From the NCBI RefSeq assembly GCF_000968175.1, contig NZ_FO704551.1, positions 1,488,001-1,552,000 of the forward strand: DNA of 64,000 bases. Reading direction: 5' to 3'. Each line of letters starts with the position of its first letter. Positions within the stretch are counted from its first letter, which is position 1. The notes under the pieces are model-generated. The model ran no database searches. It was not told the DNA's origin and saw only the letters and a list, made by a program, of their open reading frames with translations. The translations under genes were made by a program, and so were the position numbers. This document shows positions 30,717 through 40,741 of the stretch, one piece after another. This DNA is from Xenorhabdus poinarii G6. Lineage in GTDB: Bacteria > Pseudomonadota > Gammaproteobacteria > Enterobacterales > Enterobacteriaceae.

Positions 30717-31580
30717 TCAAAACATACGACGTTTCAGTCCCATACAGTCAATAATTTTGGTCGAAATTTCTTCGACAGAATAATTGGTCGTATTCAGGTA
30801 ATTGATCTTATTTTTTCGGAATAAAGCCTCAACTTCTGCAATTTCAATCCGGCATTGATGTAATGAAGCATAACGGCTATTTTCCCGTCGCTCTTCACGA
30901 ATCGCTGCCAGCCTTTCAGGGCTGATCGTTAGGCCAAATAATTTATGCTGAAAAGGTTTTAATGCTGCGGGTAATTGCAGATTATCCATATCGTCCGAGG
31001 TGAAAGGATAGTTTGCCGCCTGAATACCAAATTGCATGGCGAGATAGAGGCTGGTGGGTGTTTTTCCACAACGGGATACGCCGAGAATAATAACGTGAGC
31101 GTGTTCCAGGTTGCGTAATGAGATGCCATCATCATGGGCGAGGGCGTAATCAATGGCAGCAATGCGTGCATCATATTGCCCCAGGTTCTTTTTAGATAAG
31201 CCGTGAGTCCGATGTAATTCAGGCTTTGGTTCTAAACCGATTTCTTGTTGTAATGGTGCCACCAGGGTTTGAACAATATCCTGACAGAATCCCTCGCTAC
31301 AGGTAATAATACGTCTGACCTCCTCTGAAATGATGGAATAAAAAACTAATGGTCTGATTCGGGTTTGCTGATATAGCGCGTTGATTTGATCCCTGATTTC
31401 TTCAGCTCTGGTTTGGTTTGTCACGAAAGGTAGCGTATAGGAAGTGATGGTAATGGGAAATTGGGATAGTACCGCGTGACCTAATACTTCGGCTGTAATT
31501 GCTGTTCCGTCAGAAATAAAAAAGACGTTGCGTTCGAATAAAGGGTCTTTGGGGACGAGGGAGGGATGTGTATCTATCAT
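30717..31580 (-). CDS. ppsR: PEP synthase regulatory protein PpsR (kinase/pyrophosphorylase)
   Basis: A 287-residue DUF299 protein that inactivates PEP synthase by ADP-dependent phosphorylation of a Thr and reactivates it by Pi-dependent dephosphorylation. [19 protein letters not shown] at the start and the P-loop [19 protein letters not shown] near residues 166-184 are the family marks, with [12 protein letters not shown] near 227. Its target gene ppsA is divergent 208 nt away. Confidence 0.95.
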   Translation of the reverse strand: MIDTHPSLVPKDPLFERNVFFISDGTAITAEVLGHAVLSQFPITITSYTLPFVTNQTRAEEIRDQINALYQQTRIRPLVFYSIISEEVRRIITCSEGFCQDIVQTLVAPLQQEIGLEPKPELHRTHGLSKKNLGQYDARIAAIDYALAHDDGISLRNLEHAHVIILGVSRCGKTPTSLYLAMQFGIQAANYPFTSDDMDNLQLPAALKPFQHKLFGLTISPERLAAIREERRENSRYASLHQCRIEIAEVEALFRKNKINYLNTTNYSVEEISTKIIDCMGLKRRMF

Positions 31581-31672
31581 AGTTTCTTTATCTCTTTAAT
31601 TGTATTCCTCTCAAACGGTATCAGCGTATCAAGTTTTTCAGATGATAGCTGTAAAAAAATAATATTGTTGGG

Positions 31673-31686
31673 TTGATCGATTCACC
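31673..31686 (-). promoter_or_regulatory. Cra (FruR) site upstream of ppsA
   Basis: On the minus strand GGTGAATCGATCAA fits the Cra consensus RSTGAAWCSNTHHW at every position. It lies about 103 nt before the ppsA start. Cra activates ppsA in E. coli, so the site is likely functional. Confidence 0.7.
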
Positions 31687-31788
31687 TTTCTATATCTGGC
31701 AACACAATGTGTTAGGCTATTTTCTGCTGTGAAGAACAGCATCAATTTTCCGATTTGTGCTTCCGAATATAAAAAAGGATAGTTTCTC

Positions 31789-34167
31789 ATGTCCAATAGC
31801 GGCCTCACCTCAAGCAATGTGCTCTGGTATAACCAATTAGGTATGAATGACGTTAATCGGGTCGGGGGGAAAAACGCCTCTCTTGGCGAGATGATTACCA
31901 ATTTGGCTGAACTTGGTGTATCAGTTCCCAATGGTTTTGCTACCACGGCACAGGCATTTAATGATTTTCTGGAACAAAGTGGTGTAAACCAGCGTATTTA
32001 TCAATTGCTGGATGAAACCAATGTAGATGATGTTAATCAATTAGCTAAAGCTGGCGCACAGATTCGGCAGTGGGTGATTGATACCCCATTTACCGCCCAA
32101 CTTGAAAAAGATATTCGTGATGCCTACCTGCAATTGTCTGAAGGTGAGCCGGATGCCTCTTTCGCTGTGCGCTCTTCTGCAACAGCAGAAGATATGCCGG
32201 ATGCCTCGTTTGCTGGACAGCAAGAAACTTTCTTGAATGTGCAAGGCATTAATGCGGTGATGATCGCTATCAAACATGTCTTTGCATCATTGTTTAATGA
32301 TCGCGCGATTTCTTATCGTGTTCATCAGGGGTATGACCATCGCGGTGTTGCACTTTCTGCGGGCGTGCAGCGCATGGTGCGTTCTGATTTAGCGTCATCC
32401 GGGGTGATGTTCACAATTGACACAGAATCCGGTTTTGATCAGGTTGTATTTATTACATCCGCTTATGGTCTGGGCGAGATGGTCGTACAAGGAGCGGTAA
32501 ACCCTGATGAATTTTACGTCCATAAACCCACGCTGAAAAATAACCGTCCTGCAATAGTGCGCCGCAACCTTGGCTCTAAAAAAATCCGGATGGTCTATGC
32601 AGATAGCAAAGAACATGGCAAGCAAGTCCGTACGGAAGATGTCCCAGATGAGTTATGCCATCGTTTCTCCCTGACCGACAATGAAGTCGAAGAATTAGCC
32701 AGACAGGCGCTATTAATCGAAAAACATTATGGCCGTCCGATGGATATCGAGTGGGCGAAAGATGGACACAATGGCCAGTTATATATTGTGCAGGCTCGCC
32801 CTGAAACGGTTCGTTCAAATCAGCAGGTCATGGAACGCTACCAACTTAACGAGCAGGGGCACGTTTTGGTGGAAGGTCGGGCGATTGGGCATCGCATTGG
32901 AGTTGGCGCCGTCAAGGTTATCCATAATCTCAGTGAAATGGATCGTATTCAAGCGGGTGATGTGTTGGTCACTGACATGACTGATCCCGATTGGGAACCG
33001 ATCATGAAAAAAGCGTCTGCCATTGTGACAAATCGGGGGGGACGTACCTGTCATGCTGCCATCATCGCTCGTGAATTGGGTATTCCTGCCGTTGTTGGTT
33101 GTGGTGATGCGACTGAACGTTTGCAAGAAAGCCAGCAAGTCACCGTGTCTTGTTCGGAAGGTGATACGGGGTATGTTTATCAGAATAAATTGGATTTCAG
33201 CGTTCAGAGTTCCCAAATTGATCAATTGCCGGAACTGGATGTGAAGATCATGATGAATGTGGGCAATCCTGATCGCGCATTTGATTTTGCCTGTTTGCCA
33301 AATGAGGGCGTTGGCCTGGCTCGACTGGAGTTTATCATTAACCGCATGATTGGTGTGCATCCGCGTGCGCTACTCGACTTCTCTGAGCAATCCCCTGAGT
33401 TGCAAGAACAGATTAACTCATTGATGATTGGCTATGATGATCCTGTTGAGTTTTATGTGGGGAAATTAACCGAAGGTATTGCAACGCTGGCAGCCGCCTT
33501 CTGGCCTAAGCGTGTGATTGTTCGCTTATCCGATTTTAAATCTAATGAGTATGCGAACCTGGTTGGTGGCGAGAAGTATGAACCTCACGAAGAAAACCCG
33601 ATGTTGGGTTTCCGTGGTGCTGGGCGTTACGTTTCTGACAGTTTCCGTCAATGTTTTGCGTTGGAATGTGAAGCGGTTAAACGAGTACGTAATGTGATGG
33701 GGTTGACTAACGTTGAAATCATGATCCCGTTTGTACGCACCGTTGCTCAGGCTGAAGCGGTTGTCTCAGAGTTGGCTTCTCAAGGCTTGAAACGTGGTGA
33801 AAATAACTTAAAAATTATCATGATGTGTGAAATTCCATCGAATGCGTTATTGGCCGATCAATTCCTTGAGTATTTTGACGGTTTTTCCATTGGTTCGAAT
33901 GATATGACCCAATTGGCTTTGGGATTAGATCGTGATTCTGGTGTGGTATCCGAATTATTCGACGAACGCAATGATGCAGTGAAACAATTGCTTTCTATGG
34001 CTATTCAGGCGGCGAAGCGTCAGGGGAAATATGTGGGTATTTGTGGACAAGGTCCTTCTGATCATGAAGATTTTGCGGAATGGTTAATGAAAGAAGGCAT
34101 TGATAGCCTATCGTTGAACCCTGATACTGTCGTGAAAACGTGGATTTCTTTAGCTGAAGATCACTAA
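31789..34167 (+). CDS. ppsA: Phosphoenolpyruvate synthase
   Basis: A 792-residue enzyme making PEP from pyruvate and ATP, needed for growth on three-carbon compounds; length equals E. coli PpsA. The N-terminal ATP-grasp domain has [12 protein letters not shown] and [20 protein letters not shown], the mobile domain has the catalytic His in [14 protein letters not shown] preceded by the Thr phosphorylated by PpsR, and the C-terminal TIM barrel has GLARLEFII and [14 protein letters not shown] with the catalytic Cys. A Cra site and the divergent regulator ppsR lie upstream; a hairpin terminator follows. Confidence 0.98.
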   Translation: MSNSGLTSSNVLWYNQLGMNDVNRVGGKNASLGEMITNLAELGVSVPNGFATTAQAFNDFLEQSGVNQRIYQLLDETNVDDVNQLAKAGAQIRQWVIDTPFTAQLEKDIRDAYLQLSEGEPDASFAVRSSATAEDMPDASFAGQQETFLNVQGINAVMIAIKHVFASLFNDRAISYRVHQGYDHRGVALSAGVQRMVRSDLASSGVMFTIDTESGFDQVVFITSAYGLGEMVVQGAVNPDEFYVHKPTLKNNRPAIVRRNLGSKKIRMVYADSKEHGKQVRTEDVPDELCHRFSLTDNEVEELARQALLIEKHYGRPMDIEWAKDGHNGQLYIVQARPETVRSNQQVMERYQLNEQGHVLVEGRAIGHRIGVGAVKVIHNLSEMDRIQAGDVLVTDMTDPDWEPIMKKASAIVTNRGGRTCHAAIIARELGIPAVVGCGDATERLQESQQVTVSCSEGDTGYVYQNKLDFSVQSSQIDQLPELDVKIMMNVGNPDRAFDFACLPNEGVGLARLEFIINRMIGVHPRALLDFSEQSPELQEQINSLMIGYDDPVEFYVGKLTEGIATLAAAFWPKRVIVRLSDFKSNEYANLVGGEKYEPHEENPMLGFRGAGRYVSDSFRQCFALECEAVKRVRNVMGLTNVEIMIPFVRTVAQAEAVVSELASQGLKRGENNLKIIMMCEIPSNALLADQFLEYFDGFSIGSNDMTQLALGLDRDSGVVSELFDERNDAVKQLLSMAIQAAKRQGKYVGICGQGPSDHEDFAEWLMKEGIDSLSLNPDTVVKTWISLAEDH

Positions 34168-34180
34168 TCGAATTTAAATT

Positions 34181-34213
34181 TAAAAGCCTGTTAGAATTGC
34201 TTACAGGCTTTTA
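34181..34213 (+). terminator. ppsA terminator
   Basis: TAAAAGCCTGT pairs perfectly with ACAGGCTTTTA around an 11-nt loop, 14 nt past the ppsA stop, followed by TATTC. The arms provide an A-run and a U-run. Confidence 0.85.
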
Positions 34214-34300
34214 TATTCTATATGAATACACATGGAATATAGGTTAAATGATCTTTTTTAGTACAGATGATTAATGACAGAGAAAGTAAAAATAAATATA

Positions 34301-34400
34301 AAAAAAAAGCCTATCATGGGCTGACAGGCAAAGACTACACACAGCAATATATATTACTTCATTGAACTCAGACTATGGCGTTATAGCCTGAGTAGGCAAT
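34301..34400 (-). ncRNA. rprA: RprA small regulatory RNA
   Basis: On the minus strand TGTGTGTAGTCTTTGCC matches the conserved 3' part of E. coli RprA exactly (the identical block spans 34327-34348). It is followed by a terminator stem GCCTGTCA/TGATAGGC (34309-34329) and eight U. Upstream, a stem CTCAGACTAT/ATAGCCTGAG (34367-34392) takes the place of the first RprA hairpin. The position beside ydiK is as in E. coli. RprA is an Hfq-dependent RNA that activates rpoS translation and is induced by the Rcs envelope-stress system. The 5' half, which holds the main target-pairing region, has diverged, and the 5' end is estimated from the usual 105-nt length. Confidence 0.88.
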
Positions 34401-34460
34401 ACACTGGGAAACATTTGTTTCGATGAAATGAATGTTAATTTAATAAATGAGTTTATTCAT

Positions 34461-34474
34461 TAAGAATCTTCTTA
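34461..34474 (-). promoter_or_regulatory. Rcs-type box upstream of rprA
   Basis: The near-palindrome TAAGAATCTTCTTA (minus strand TAAGAAGATTCTTA) resembles the RcsAB box TAAGAATATTCCTA. It lies about 60-75 nt upstream of the likely rprA start, fitting Rcs activation as known for E. coli rprA. Confidence 0.6.
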
Positions 34475-34510
34475 ATAAATCGCATTCAGAAAAGAAAATG
34501 CAGAAAAATA

Positions 34511-34560
34511 ACTTTTTTGCAACAATATTCACATGCGCATTAATCTTTTTGCAAAAAAGT
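34511..34560. repeat. Perfect 12-bp inverted repeat between ydiK and rprA
   Basis: ACTTTTTTGCAA (34511-34522) and TTGCAAAAAAGT (34549-34560) are exact complements 26 nt apart. The right arm region is itself nearly palindromic. Function unknown. Confidence 0.6.
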
Positions 34561-34609
34561 AGTGTATTTTAGCGAGAATTCTGGATGGTGTATTTATCCG
34601 TATGATAAT

Positions 34610-34636
34610 TGCACGGGAATAGGGTTTTCCCGTGCA
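34610..34636 (-). terminator. ydiK terminator
   Basis: TGCACGGGAA (34610-34619) pairs perfectly with TTCCCGTGCA (34627-34636), 15 nt past the ydiK stop. The following minus-strand sequence ATTATC is only weakly U-rich. Confidence 0.7.
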
Positions 34637-34650
34637 GTGATCTGACTATC

Positions 34651-35754
34651 TTAAATGTTTTTTTCGGAATGTTGTGCGATATCTACGCTCTTATCTTTAG
34701 GGTGAGGAACTTCATCCATCCATGCCAATAGCAGGCTATAAGAAACAGCCAGCACAACAGGCCCAATAAATAATCCAATAACGCCCAGTGAAATTATTCC
34801 GCCGATAACACCAGTCAGAATTAATACCATCGGTAAATCGGCACCAAGACGAATTAAGAAAGGGCGTAGAACGCCATCCATTGTGGTCAGTATCAGACTC
34901 CAGATAACCAAAATAGTGCCCCAGGTTGTTTCTCCTGTCCAATAAAGCCATGCGATAGAGGGAATGAGTACCAGTAAAGGCCCAAGCTGGGCAACACAGC
35001 AGACAAACATCAGCACGGTCAACAGCATCGGATAAGGTATGCCCACAATGGCCAGCCCGATCCCCCCTGCGATAGCCTGAACCAACGCGGTGACTACGAT
35101 ACCAAGAGCTACAGCACGGATGGATTGAGCGGCCAGTAACACCACGGCATCCCCCCGTTTATCTGCCAGCCGGATAGCAAAATGGCGAATACCCAGCATG
35201 ACCTGCTCGCCTTTCCAATAAAGTAATATGCTGAACATGACCATGAGAACCAGGTGGAAAAGAAAGCGTCCGGCATTGGCTGCTTGGGCAAAAAACCACG
35301 TTGCGGCTTTTCCAATATAAGGCGGAATTTTATTGAGAAGTGCGTTACTGCCATCAGCAACTAAATCCTGCCACTTAAGCGATAAGCTATCGCCAATAAC
35401 AGGTACCCTATTAAGCCATTCCAATTGTGGCAGTTGAAAAGAAGCAGGTGATTTTGCCCAAGCAATCAATGGCGCGCTGTTTTCCAATAAACTGCTGACA
35501 AGTAATGCAATCGGGATCACAAATAATAAGACCAGTAGCAATGTCATGACAGAAACGGCCATCCAGCGTTTTCCCCATAATCGTTGCTGTAATTTTTTCA
35601 ATAATGGCCAGGTTGCGATAACCACCATGCCTGCCCAAATAAAGCCCAAAATAAAGGGGCTTAAAACCCAAAAGCTGGTGGTAATGAGCAATAAAATAAA
35701 AAATAGTGCAAATAGCAGCTTGAGCAAATCTTGGTGCGGTTGCGATTTTTCCAT
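34651..35754 (-). CDS. ydiK: YdiK, AI-2E family (PerM-like) membrane transporter
   Basis: A 367-residue inner membrane protein of the AI-2 exporter (TqsA/PerM) superfamily with about seven to eight hydrophobic helices. FILGFIWAGMVVIATWPLLKKLQ near the N terminus, ALVQAIAGGIGLAIVGIPYP and GVIGGIISLGVIGLFIGPVVLAV near the C terminus follow the family pattern (segments shortened here to their cores). Substrate unknown. It is divergent from ydiJ and lies beside rprA, as in E. coli. Confidence 0.88.
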   Translation of the reverse strand: MEKSQPHQDLLKLLFALFFILLLITTSFWVLSPFILGFIWAGMVVIATWPLLKKLQQRLWGKRWMAVSVMTLLLVLLFVIPIALLVSSLLENSAPLIAWAKSPASFQLPQLEWLNRVPVIGDSLSLKWQDLVADGSNALLNKIPPYIGKAATWFFAQAANAGRFLFHLVLMVMFSILLYWKGEQVMLGIRHFAIRLADKRGDAVVLLAAQSIRAVALGIVVTALVQAIAGGIGLAIVGIPYPMLLTVLMFVCCVAQLGPLLVLIPSIAWLYWTGETTWGTILVIWSLILTTMDGVLRPFLIRLGADLPMVLILTGVIGGIISLGVIGLFIGPVVLAVSYSLLLAWMDEVPHPKDKSVDIAQHSEKNI

Positions 35755-35970
35755 GAAATTATTTCTCTTAGTAATTAAAATGGCAGTTGGCAGTTTCCAG
35801 AGTAAATCAATATAACGTTACTTCATTGGTTGCTCAAAATCGATGAAGATTGTGATATGGTTGAAAACCTGCCTGCTCAGAAACCTGAAAATTATCTGAG
35901 TAGTGCTATCTAAGATAGTATTATAGATAAAGCAATGTGGATACTTATTAGAATAAGGGGCAATTAGCCA

Positions 35971-38900
35971 ATGATCCCACGTATATTAAAAGCCCCCCAT
36001 GTCAGTGAACTGACTCAGGACTATTTGACTGCACTCAAAGAAGCGGGTTTTACCGGAGATACGACCAGTAGTTATGCCGATAGGTTAACGATGGCAACAG
36101 ATAACAGTATCTATCAATTGCTACCACAAGCCGTTGTATTTCCTCGCTCCAGTGCCGATGTTGTGTTGTTAGCAAGGGTAGCAGGAGAGGAACGTTTTAA
36201 AACCCTGACATTGGCTCCGCGGGGTGGGGGAACAGGGACAAATGGACAATCACTTAATAAGGGGGTTGTCGTGGATATGTCCCGTTATATGAAGCGTATT
36301 CTGGAAATTAACCCTGAACAAGGGTGGGTTAGAGTAGAAGCCGGTGTTATCAAAGACCAACTTAATCAATATCTAAAACCCTTTGGCTATTTTTTCTCGC
36401 CAGAACTGTCAACCAGTAATCGTGCCACATTAGGCGGTATGATCAATACGGATGCTTCCGGTCAGGGATCACTGGTTTATGGTAAGACCTCAGATCATGT
36501 ATTGGGTGTCCGAGCTGTTTTATTAGGGGGGGAAATGTTAGATACCCGTCCTATGAGCACAGCATTGGCGGAATCGATTGCGCAGGAAGCGAGTACGACC
36601 GGTCGTGTTTATAAAACGGTCTTGGAACGTTGCCGTGAACAACGGAAATTGATCATTGAGAAGTTCCCTAAACTGAATCGGTTTCTGACAGGATACGATT
36701 TGCGCCATGTATTCAGCGATGATATGCAGTTTTTTGATCTCACCCGTATTTTGACGGGGTCGGAAGGGACGCTGGCCTTTATTACGGAAGCGACGCTGGA
36801 TATTACACCATTACCTAAAGCCAGGCGTTTGGTAAATATCAAATATGACTCTTTTGATTCTGCGCTGCGCAATGCCCCGTTGCTAGTGGAGGCTAAGGCG
36901 CTTTCCGTTGAAACGGTAGACTCTAAGGTACTTAATCTGGCACGTGAGGATATCATTTGGCATTCAGTGAAAGAATTAATTACTGATGTTCCTGATAAGG
37001 ATATGCAAGGCCTGAATATTGTCGAGTTCAGCGGTAATGATGAGCAAAAAATTGATCAGCAGTTGCAAACGCTGTGTTTACGCCTGGACAAATTGATGGA
37101 ACAGAATCAGGCAGGCATTATTGGCTATCAGACGTGCCACGATTTGATAGATATTGAGCGCATTTATGCCATGCGGAAAAAATCCGTTGGATTATTAGGC
37201 AATAGCAAAGGTTCTGCTAAACCGATCCCCTTTGTTGAAGATACTTGTGTGCCTCCGCAGCATCTTGCTGATTATATTACTGAATTTCGCCAGTTGTTGG
37301 ATAGCCACAAACTGGATTACGGCATGTTTGGGCATGTTGATGCGGGTGTTTTGCATGTACGCCCGGCGCTGGATATGTGTGATCCTCAACAAGAAATATT
37401 GATGAAACAGATTTCCGATGACATTGTTCATTTGACCGCCAAATATGGGGGTTTGTTATGGGGGGAACACGGAAAGGGGTTTCGGGCAGAGTATAGCCCG
37501 GCTTTTTTCGGCGAAGTCTTATATGATGAATTGCGTCGGATAAAAGCGGCATTTGATCCACTTAATCGGCTTAATCCAGGGAAAATTTGTCCACCTATGG
37601 GATTAGATGCACCGATGATGACCGTGGATGCCGCCAAGCGTGGAACTTATGATCGCACGATACCGGTTAATGTCAGAACCGCATTCCGTGGGGCAATGGA
37701 ATGTAATGGTAATGGGCTATGTTTTAATTTTGATGTCAGAAGCCCGATGTGCCCATCCATGAAAATCAGTCAGCATCGCATACACTCCCCCAAAGGCAGG
37801 GCGACTTTAGTGAGAGAATGGCTGCGGCTTTTGACCGAGCAGGGTGTTGAACCCCGGTTATTGGAACAGGGACTGGATCAGGCGCGCCCAAGTTTGCGGG
37901 GGTTGATTGAAAAAACACGCAATAGTTGGCAGGCCTGGCGAGGTGAATATGATTTTTCACATGAAGTTAAAGAGGCGATGTCGGGCTGTTTAGCCTGTAA
38001 AGCGTGTTCCACACAATGCCCAATCAAGATCGATGTACCTTCATTCCGTTCTCGTTTTTTAGCGCTGTATCACAGCCGTTACCTGCGACCATTGCGCGAT
38101 CATATTGTCGCCAATGTTGAGCACAGTACGCCGTTGATGGCAAAAGCCCCCCGGCTCTTTAATTTTTTCCTGAAACAGCCTTGGGTACAAACAATTAGCC
38201 AGCATACCCTCGGTATGGCTGATTTACCTTTACTCTCCTATCCGACATTACAACGACAGCTTGCTGGTCATTATGCAGCCAGGACCACACTGGAACAGTT
38301 GGAAGGTTTGTCCCCCCTTCAGCGTGACCAACATATGCTTATCGTTCAAGATCCTTTTACAAGTTATTACGATGCAAAAGTCGTCACGGACTTTGTGCAA
38401 TTGGCTGAAAAATTGGGATATAAACCGGTGTTACTGCCATTTTCACCCAATGGAAAAGCGCAGCATGTTAAGGGATTTTTGCATCGGTTTGCTAAAACGG
38501 CAGGGAAAACAGCCGATTTTCTGAATCGGATTGCACGTCTGAATATCCCTATGGTTGGAGTCGATCCTGCGCTGGTTTTGTGTTACCGGGATGAATACAA
38601 CGATATTCTTGGTAAACAGAGGGGAAATTTTACAGTTCAATTAGTCCATGAATGGTTAACGACTATTTTGCGGGAACAAGAAAATGTCAGTGACATTTCC
38701 ATGCCAGGGCATCACTGGTATTTATTGGGGCACTGTACAGAAGTGACGGCATTACCGAATAGCGGTAAACAGTGGGCTGAGATCTTTCGACATTTTGGTC
38801 ATCAATTAACGCATGTCAGTGTTGGATGTTGTGGTATGGCAGGCACCTACGGTCATGAAAAGAAAAATCTGGCGAAATCTGTTGGTATCTACAAACTTTC

Positions 38901-39036
38901 ATGGGCACCGACACTGAATAATTTGTCTTTGGAACAATGCCTGAGCACCGGGTATTCATGCCGTAGTCAAGTGAAACGTATGGAAGGAAAACAACTTAAA
39001 CATCCATTACAAGCCTTATTGGAGATAATGCTATGA
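35971..39036 (+). CDS. ydiJ: YdiJ, FAD-linked oxidase with iron-sulphur domain (D-2-hydroxyglutarate dehydrogenase family)
   Basis: A 1021-residue fusion of a FAD-binding PCMH/FAD-oxidase C domain (about 1-550) and a GlpC-like iron-sulphur/CCG domain. The FAD site shows LAPRGGGTGTNGQSLNKG, GMINTDASGQGS and GSEGTLAFITEATL. One 4Fe-4S cluster motif is CLACKACSTQCPI near residue 675, and VGCCGMAGTYG near 953 is a CCG motif. E. coli YdiJ (1018 residues) has been reported to oxidise D-2-hydroxyglutarate; the activity is inferred here. It overlaps menI by ATGA. Confidence 0.92.
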   Translation: MIPRILKAPHVSELTQDYLTALKEAGFTGDTTSSYADRLTMATDNSIYQLLPQAVVFPRSSADVVLLARVAGEERFKTLTLAPRGGGTGTNGQSLNKGVVVDMSRYMKRILEINPEQGWVRVEAGVIKDQLNQYLKPFGYFFSPELSTSNRATLGGMINTDASGQGSLVYGKTSDHVLGVRAVLLGGEMLDTRPMSTALAESIAQEASTTGRVYKTVLERCREQRKLIIEKFPKLNRFLTGYDLRHVFSDDMQFFDLTRILTGSEGTLAFITEATLDITPLPKARRLVNIKYDSFDSALRNAPLLVEAKALSVETVDSKVLNLAREDIIWHSVKELITDVPDKDMQGLNIVEFSGNDEQKIDQQLQTLCLRLDKLMEQNQAGIIGYQTCHDLIDIERIYAMRKKSVGLLGNSKGSAKPIPFVEDTCVPPQHLADYITEFRQLLDSHKLDYGMFGHVDAGVLHVRPALDMCDPQQEILMKQISDDIVHLTAKYGGLLWGEHGKGFRAEYSPAFFGEVLYDELRRIKAAFDPLNRLNPGKICPPMGLDAPMMTVDAAKRGTYDRTIPVNVRTAFRGAMECNGNGLCFNFDVRSPMCPSMKISQHRIHSPKGRATLVREWLRLLTEQGVEPRLLEQGLDQARPSLRGLIEKTRNSWQAWRGEYDFSHEVKEAMSGCLACKACSTQCPIKIDVPSFRSRFLALYHSRYLRPLRDHIVANVEHSTPLMAKAPRLFNFFLKQPWVQTISQHTLGMADLPLLSYPTLQRQLAGHYAARTTLEQLEGLSPLQRDQHMLIVQDPFTSYYDAKVVTDFVQLAEKLGYKPVLLPFSPNGKAQHVKGFLHRFAKTAGKTADFLNRIARLNIPMVGVDPALVLCYRDEYNDILGKQRGNFTVQLVHEWLTTILREQENVSDISMPGHHWYLLGHCTEVTALPNSGKQWAEIFRHFGHQLTHVSVGCCGMAGTYGHEKKNLAKSVGIYKLSWAPTLNNLSLEQCLSTGYSCRSQVKRMEGKQLKHPLQALLEIML

Positions 39037-39446
39037 TTTGGAAGCGTAATATCGATTTGGATGCCCTTAATCAATTCAACGAGGGGTCTATCGTAAGACA
39101 TGTAGGGATTGAATTTACCCAAATTGGTGATGATTTTATCGAAGGTATCATGCCTGTCGATCAACGAACTAAACAACCATTTGGGATCTTACATGGGGGA
39201 GCATCCGTCGTTTTGGCTGAAACACTCGGTTCATTTGCCGGTTATCTGTGTTCTGAAGGTGAACAGAAAGTGGTCGGTGTGGAAATTAATGCTAATCACC
39301 TTAAATCTGTCCGCGAAGGCGTTGTCAAAGGGGTCTGTAAACCTGTCCATCTTGGCCGCTCACATCAGGTTTGGCAGATTGATATCTATAATGATCAAAA
39401 ACAACTGTGCTGTACATCCCGCCTGACAACGGCTGTTTTATCTTAA
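39033..39446 (+). CDS. menI: 1,4-dihydroxy-2-naphthoyl-CoA thioesterase MenI
   Basis: A 137-residue hotdog-fold thioesterase (YdiI) that releases DHNA in menaquinone synthesis. The catalytic Glu lies in LHGGASVVLAETLGSFAG near residues 53-70, and VGVEINANHLKSVREG is conserved. The ATG overlaps the ydiJ stop, so the two are co-translated, as in E. coli. Confidence 0.93.
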   Translation: MIWKRNIDLDALNQFNEGSIVRHVGIEFTQIGDDFIEGIMPVDQRTKQPFGILHGGASVVLAETLGSFAGYLCSEGEQKVVGVEINANHLKSVREGVVKGVCKPVHLGRSHQVWQIDIYNDQKQLCCTSRLTTAVLS

Positions 39447-39471
39447 TATTGTCACTGTTTTGTGTGTTGTT

Positions 39472-39500
39472 GTCTCTGCCAGTGTGTGTCTGGCAGGGAC
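39472..39500 (+). terminator. Hairpin downstream of menI
   Basis: GTCTCTGCCAG (39472-39482) pairs with CTGGCAGGGAC (39490-39500) with one G-U pair and a TGTGTGT loop, 26 nt past the menI stop. No U-run follows, so it is only a probable terminator. Confidence 0.5.
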
Positions 39501-39616
39501 AGTTGGAGAATATTTCTGGTATAAAAAAGTAGCCCCCATGAATGCGATAGCATAGTTTGGCTAAGTAGGCTATTAATTAACCATCAACACTCAAGTATTC
39601 TTTTCAGGAAGCGCAT

Positions 39617-40666
39617 ATGAAGCGATTTTCAACTTTTACCGGCATGTTCTTGAGCAGTATGTTATTGCTCAGTGGGATGACTTATCCAGCCCATGCTATT
39701 GAATATCCATTGCCCCCTGCTAACAGTCGTCTGATTGGTGAAAATGCCACATATATTGTGCCCGATGGTGGGCTTTCGTTGGAAGCGATTGCAGCGAAAT
39801 ACAAAATCGGTTTACTGGCGATGTTGGAAGCTAATCCTGGCGTTGATCCCTATTTACCTACCCCGGGAACCCGGCTGATTATTCCGTCACAGATGCTGCT
39901 TCCAGATACTCCTCGCCAGGGAATTATCGTCAATCTGGCGGAACTTCGACTCTACTATTTTCCTCAAGGAAAAGATGTTGTCGTTGTGTATCCGATTGGA
40001 ATAGGTCAACTTGGGCGAGAAACACCCACCATGACAACCTCGGTCAGTCAATTGATTAAACATCCGACGTGGACACCAACCGTGAATATTCGTCGGGATT
40101 ATGCAAGCAGAGGTATTATTTTACCCGCCGTAGTCCCCGCAGGCCCGGATAATCCTATGGGGGATTTTGCGTTACGTTTGGCTGCCGGACATGGTGAATA
40201 CCTGATCCATGGTACCAATGCCAATTTTGGCATTGGTATGCGTGTGAGTTCAGGGTGTATTCGTTTGCGACCCGATGATATTGAGAGTCTGTTTCGAACT
40301 GTTCCGCGAGGGACACGGGTTCAAATCATTAATGAACCGGTGAAATATGCAATCGAGCCCGATGGTCAGCGTTATGTGGAAGTGCATCAGCCTCTGTCAA
40401 ATAAAGAAAACGATGATCCGCAAATGATACCGATCCCACGTTCTGAAGGCTTGATGAAATTTATTGAAGATCGTGGAACCGATGAAGCACTTGTCGATCA
40501 GGCCATTATGCGTCGCTCAGGTATGCCATTACAAGTGAATACTGGCTTGGTTATCACTCATCAACAAGAAAATAAAATGACAGAAAAAGAGGTTGCGCCC
40601 ACCATTCAACCGGCTAAATTGCCGCCACTCCACCAGCCAACGCCGGTTTATCAATCTGAACCTTAA
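39617..40666 (+). CDS. ldtE: L,D-transpeptidase LdtE (YnhG family)
   Basis: A 349-residue periplasmic enzyme forming 3-3 meso-diaminopimelate cross-links in peptidoglycan. A signal peptide ends at AHA near residue 27. A LysM-like segment (NATYIVPDGGLSLEAIAAKY) precedes the YkuD catalytic domain with IHGTNANFGIGMRVSSGCIRL, the catalytic His and Cys (key residues H, S, G, C in that order). A C-terminal extension after about 270 is Pro-rich. It faces lpp, whose product is attached to murein by related enzymes (LdtA-C). LdtD/LdtE versus ErfK/YcfS types are hard to separate, but the location next to lpp and pykF fits ldtE. Confidence 0.88.
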   Translation: MKRFSTFTGMFLSSMLLLSGMTYPAHAIEYPLPPANSRLIGENATYIVPDGGLSLEAIAAKYKIGLLAMLEANPGVDPYLPTPGTRLIIPSQMLLPDTPRQGIIVNLAELRLYYFPQGKDVVVVYPIGIGQLGRETPTMTTSVSQLIKHPTWTPTVNIRRDYASRGIILPAVVPAGPDNPMGDFALRLAAGHGEYLIHGTNANFGIGMRVSSGCIRLRPDDIESLFRTVPRGTRVQIINEPVKYAIEPDGQRYVEVHQPLSNKENDDPQMIPIPRSEGLMKFIEDRGTDEALVDQAIMRRSGMPLQVNTGLVITHQQENKMTEKEVAPTIQPAKLPPLHQPTPVYQSEP

Positions 40667-40700
40667 GAGGGTGGCTCAAATCAGAAAGTAGGGCAACAAA

Positions 40701-40735
40701 AAGAATAGCGTACTACTGTACGCTATTCTTTATTT
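40701..40735. terminator. Bidirectional terminator between ldtE and lpp
   Basis: AAGAATAGCGTAC (40701-40713) and GTACGCTATTCTT (40718-40730) form a perfect 13-bp stem with a TACT loop, followed by TATTT on the plus strand; the lpp stop is 12 nt away on the other side. Confidence 0.93.
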
Positions 40736-40741
40736 ACCTGA

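Noticed and set aside
32815..33360. 181-codon minus-strand frame inside ppsA
   Set aside because: Antisense shadow of ppsA with no recognisable domain.
35755..35970. PurR operator between ydiK and ydiJ
   Set aside because: Only AACGTTA is present; the outer half-sites of the PurR box are absent.
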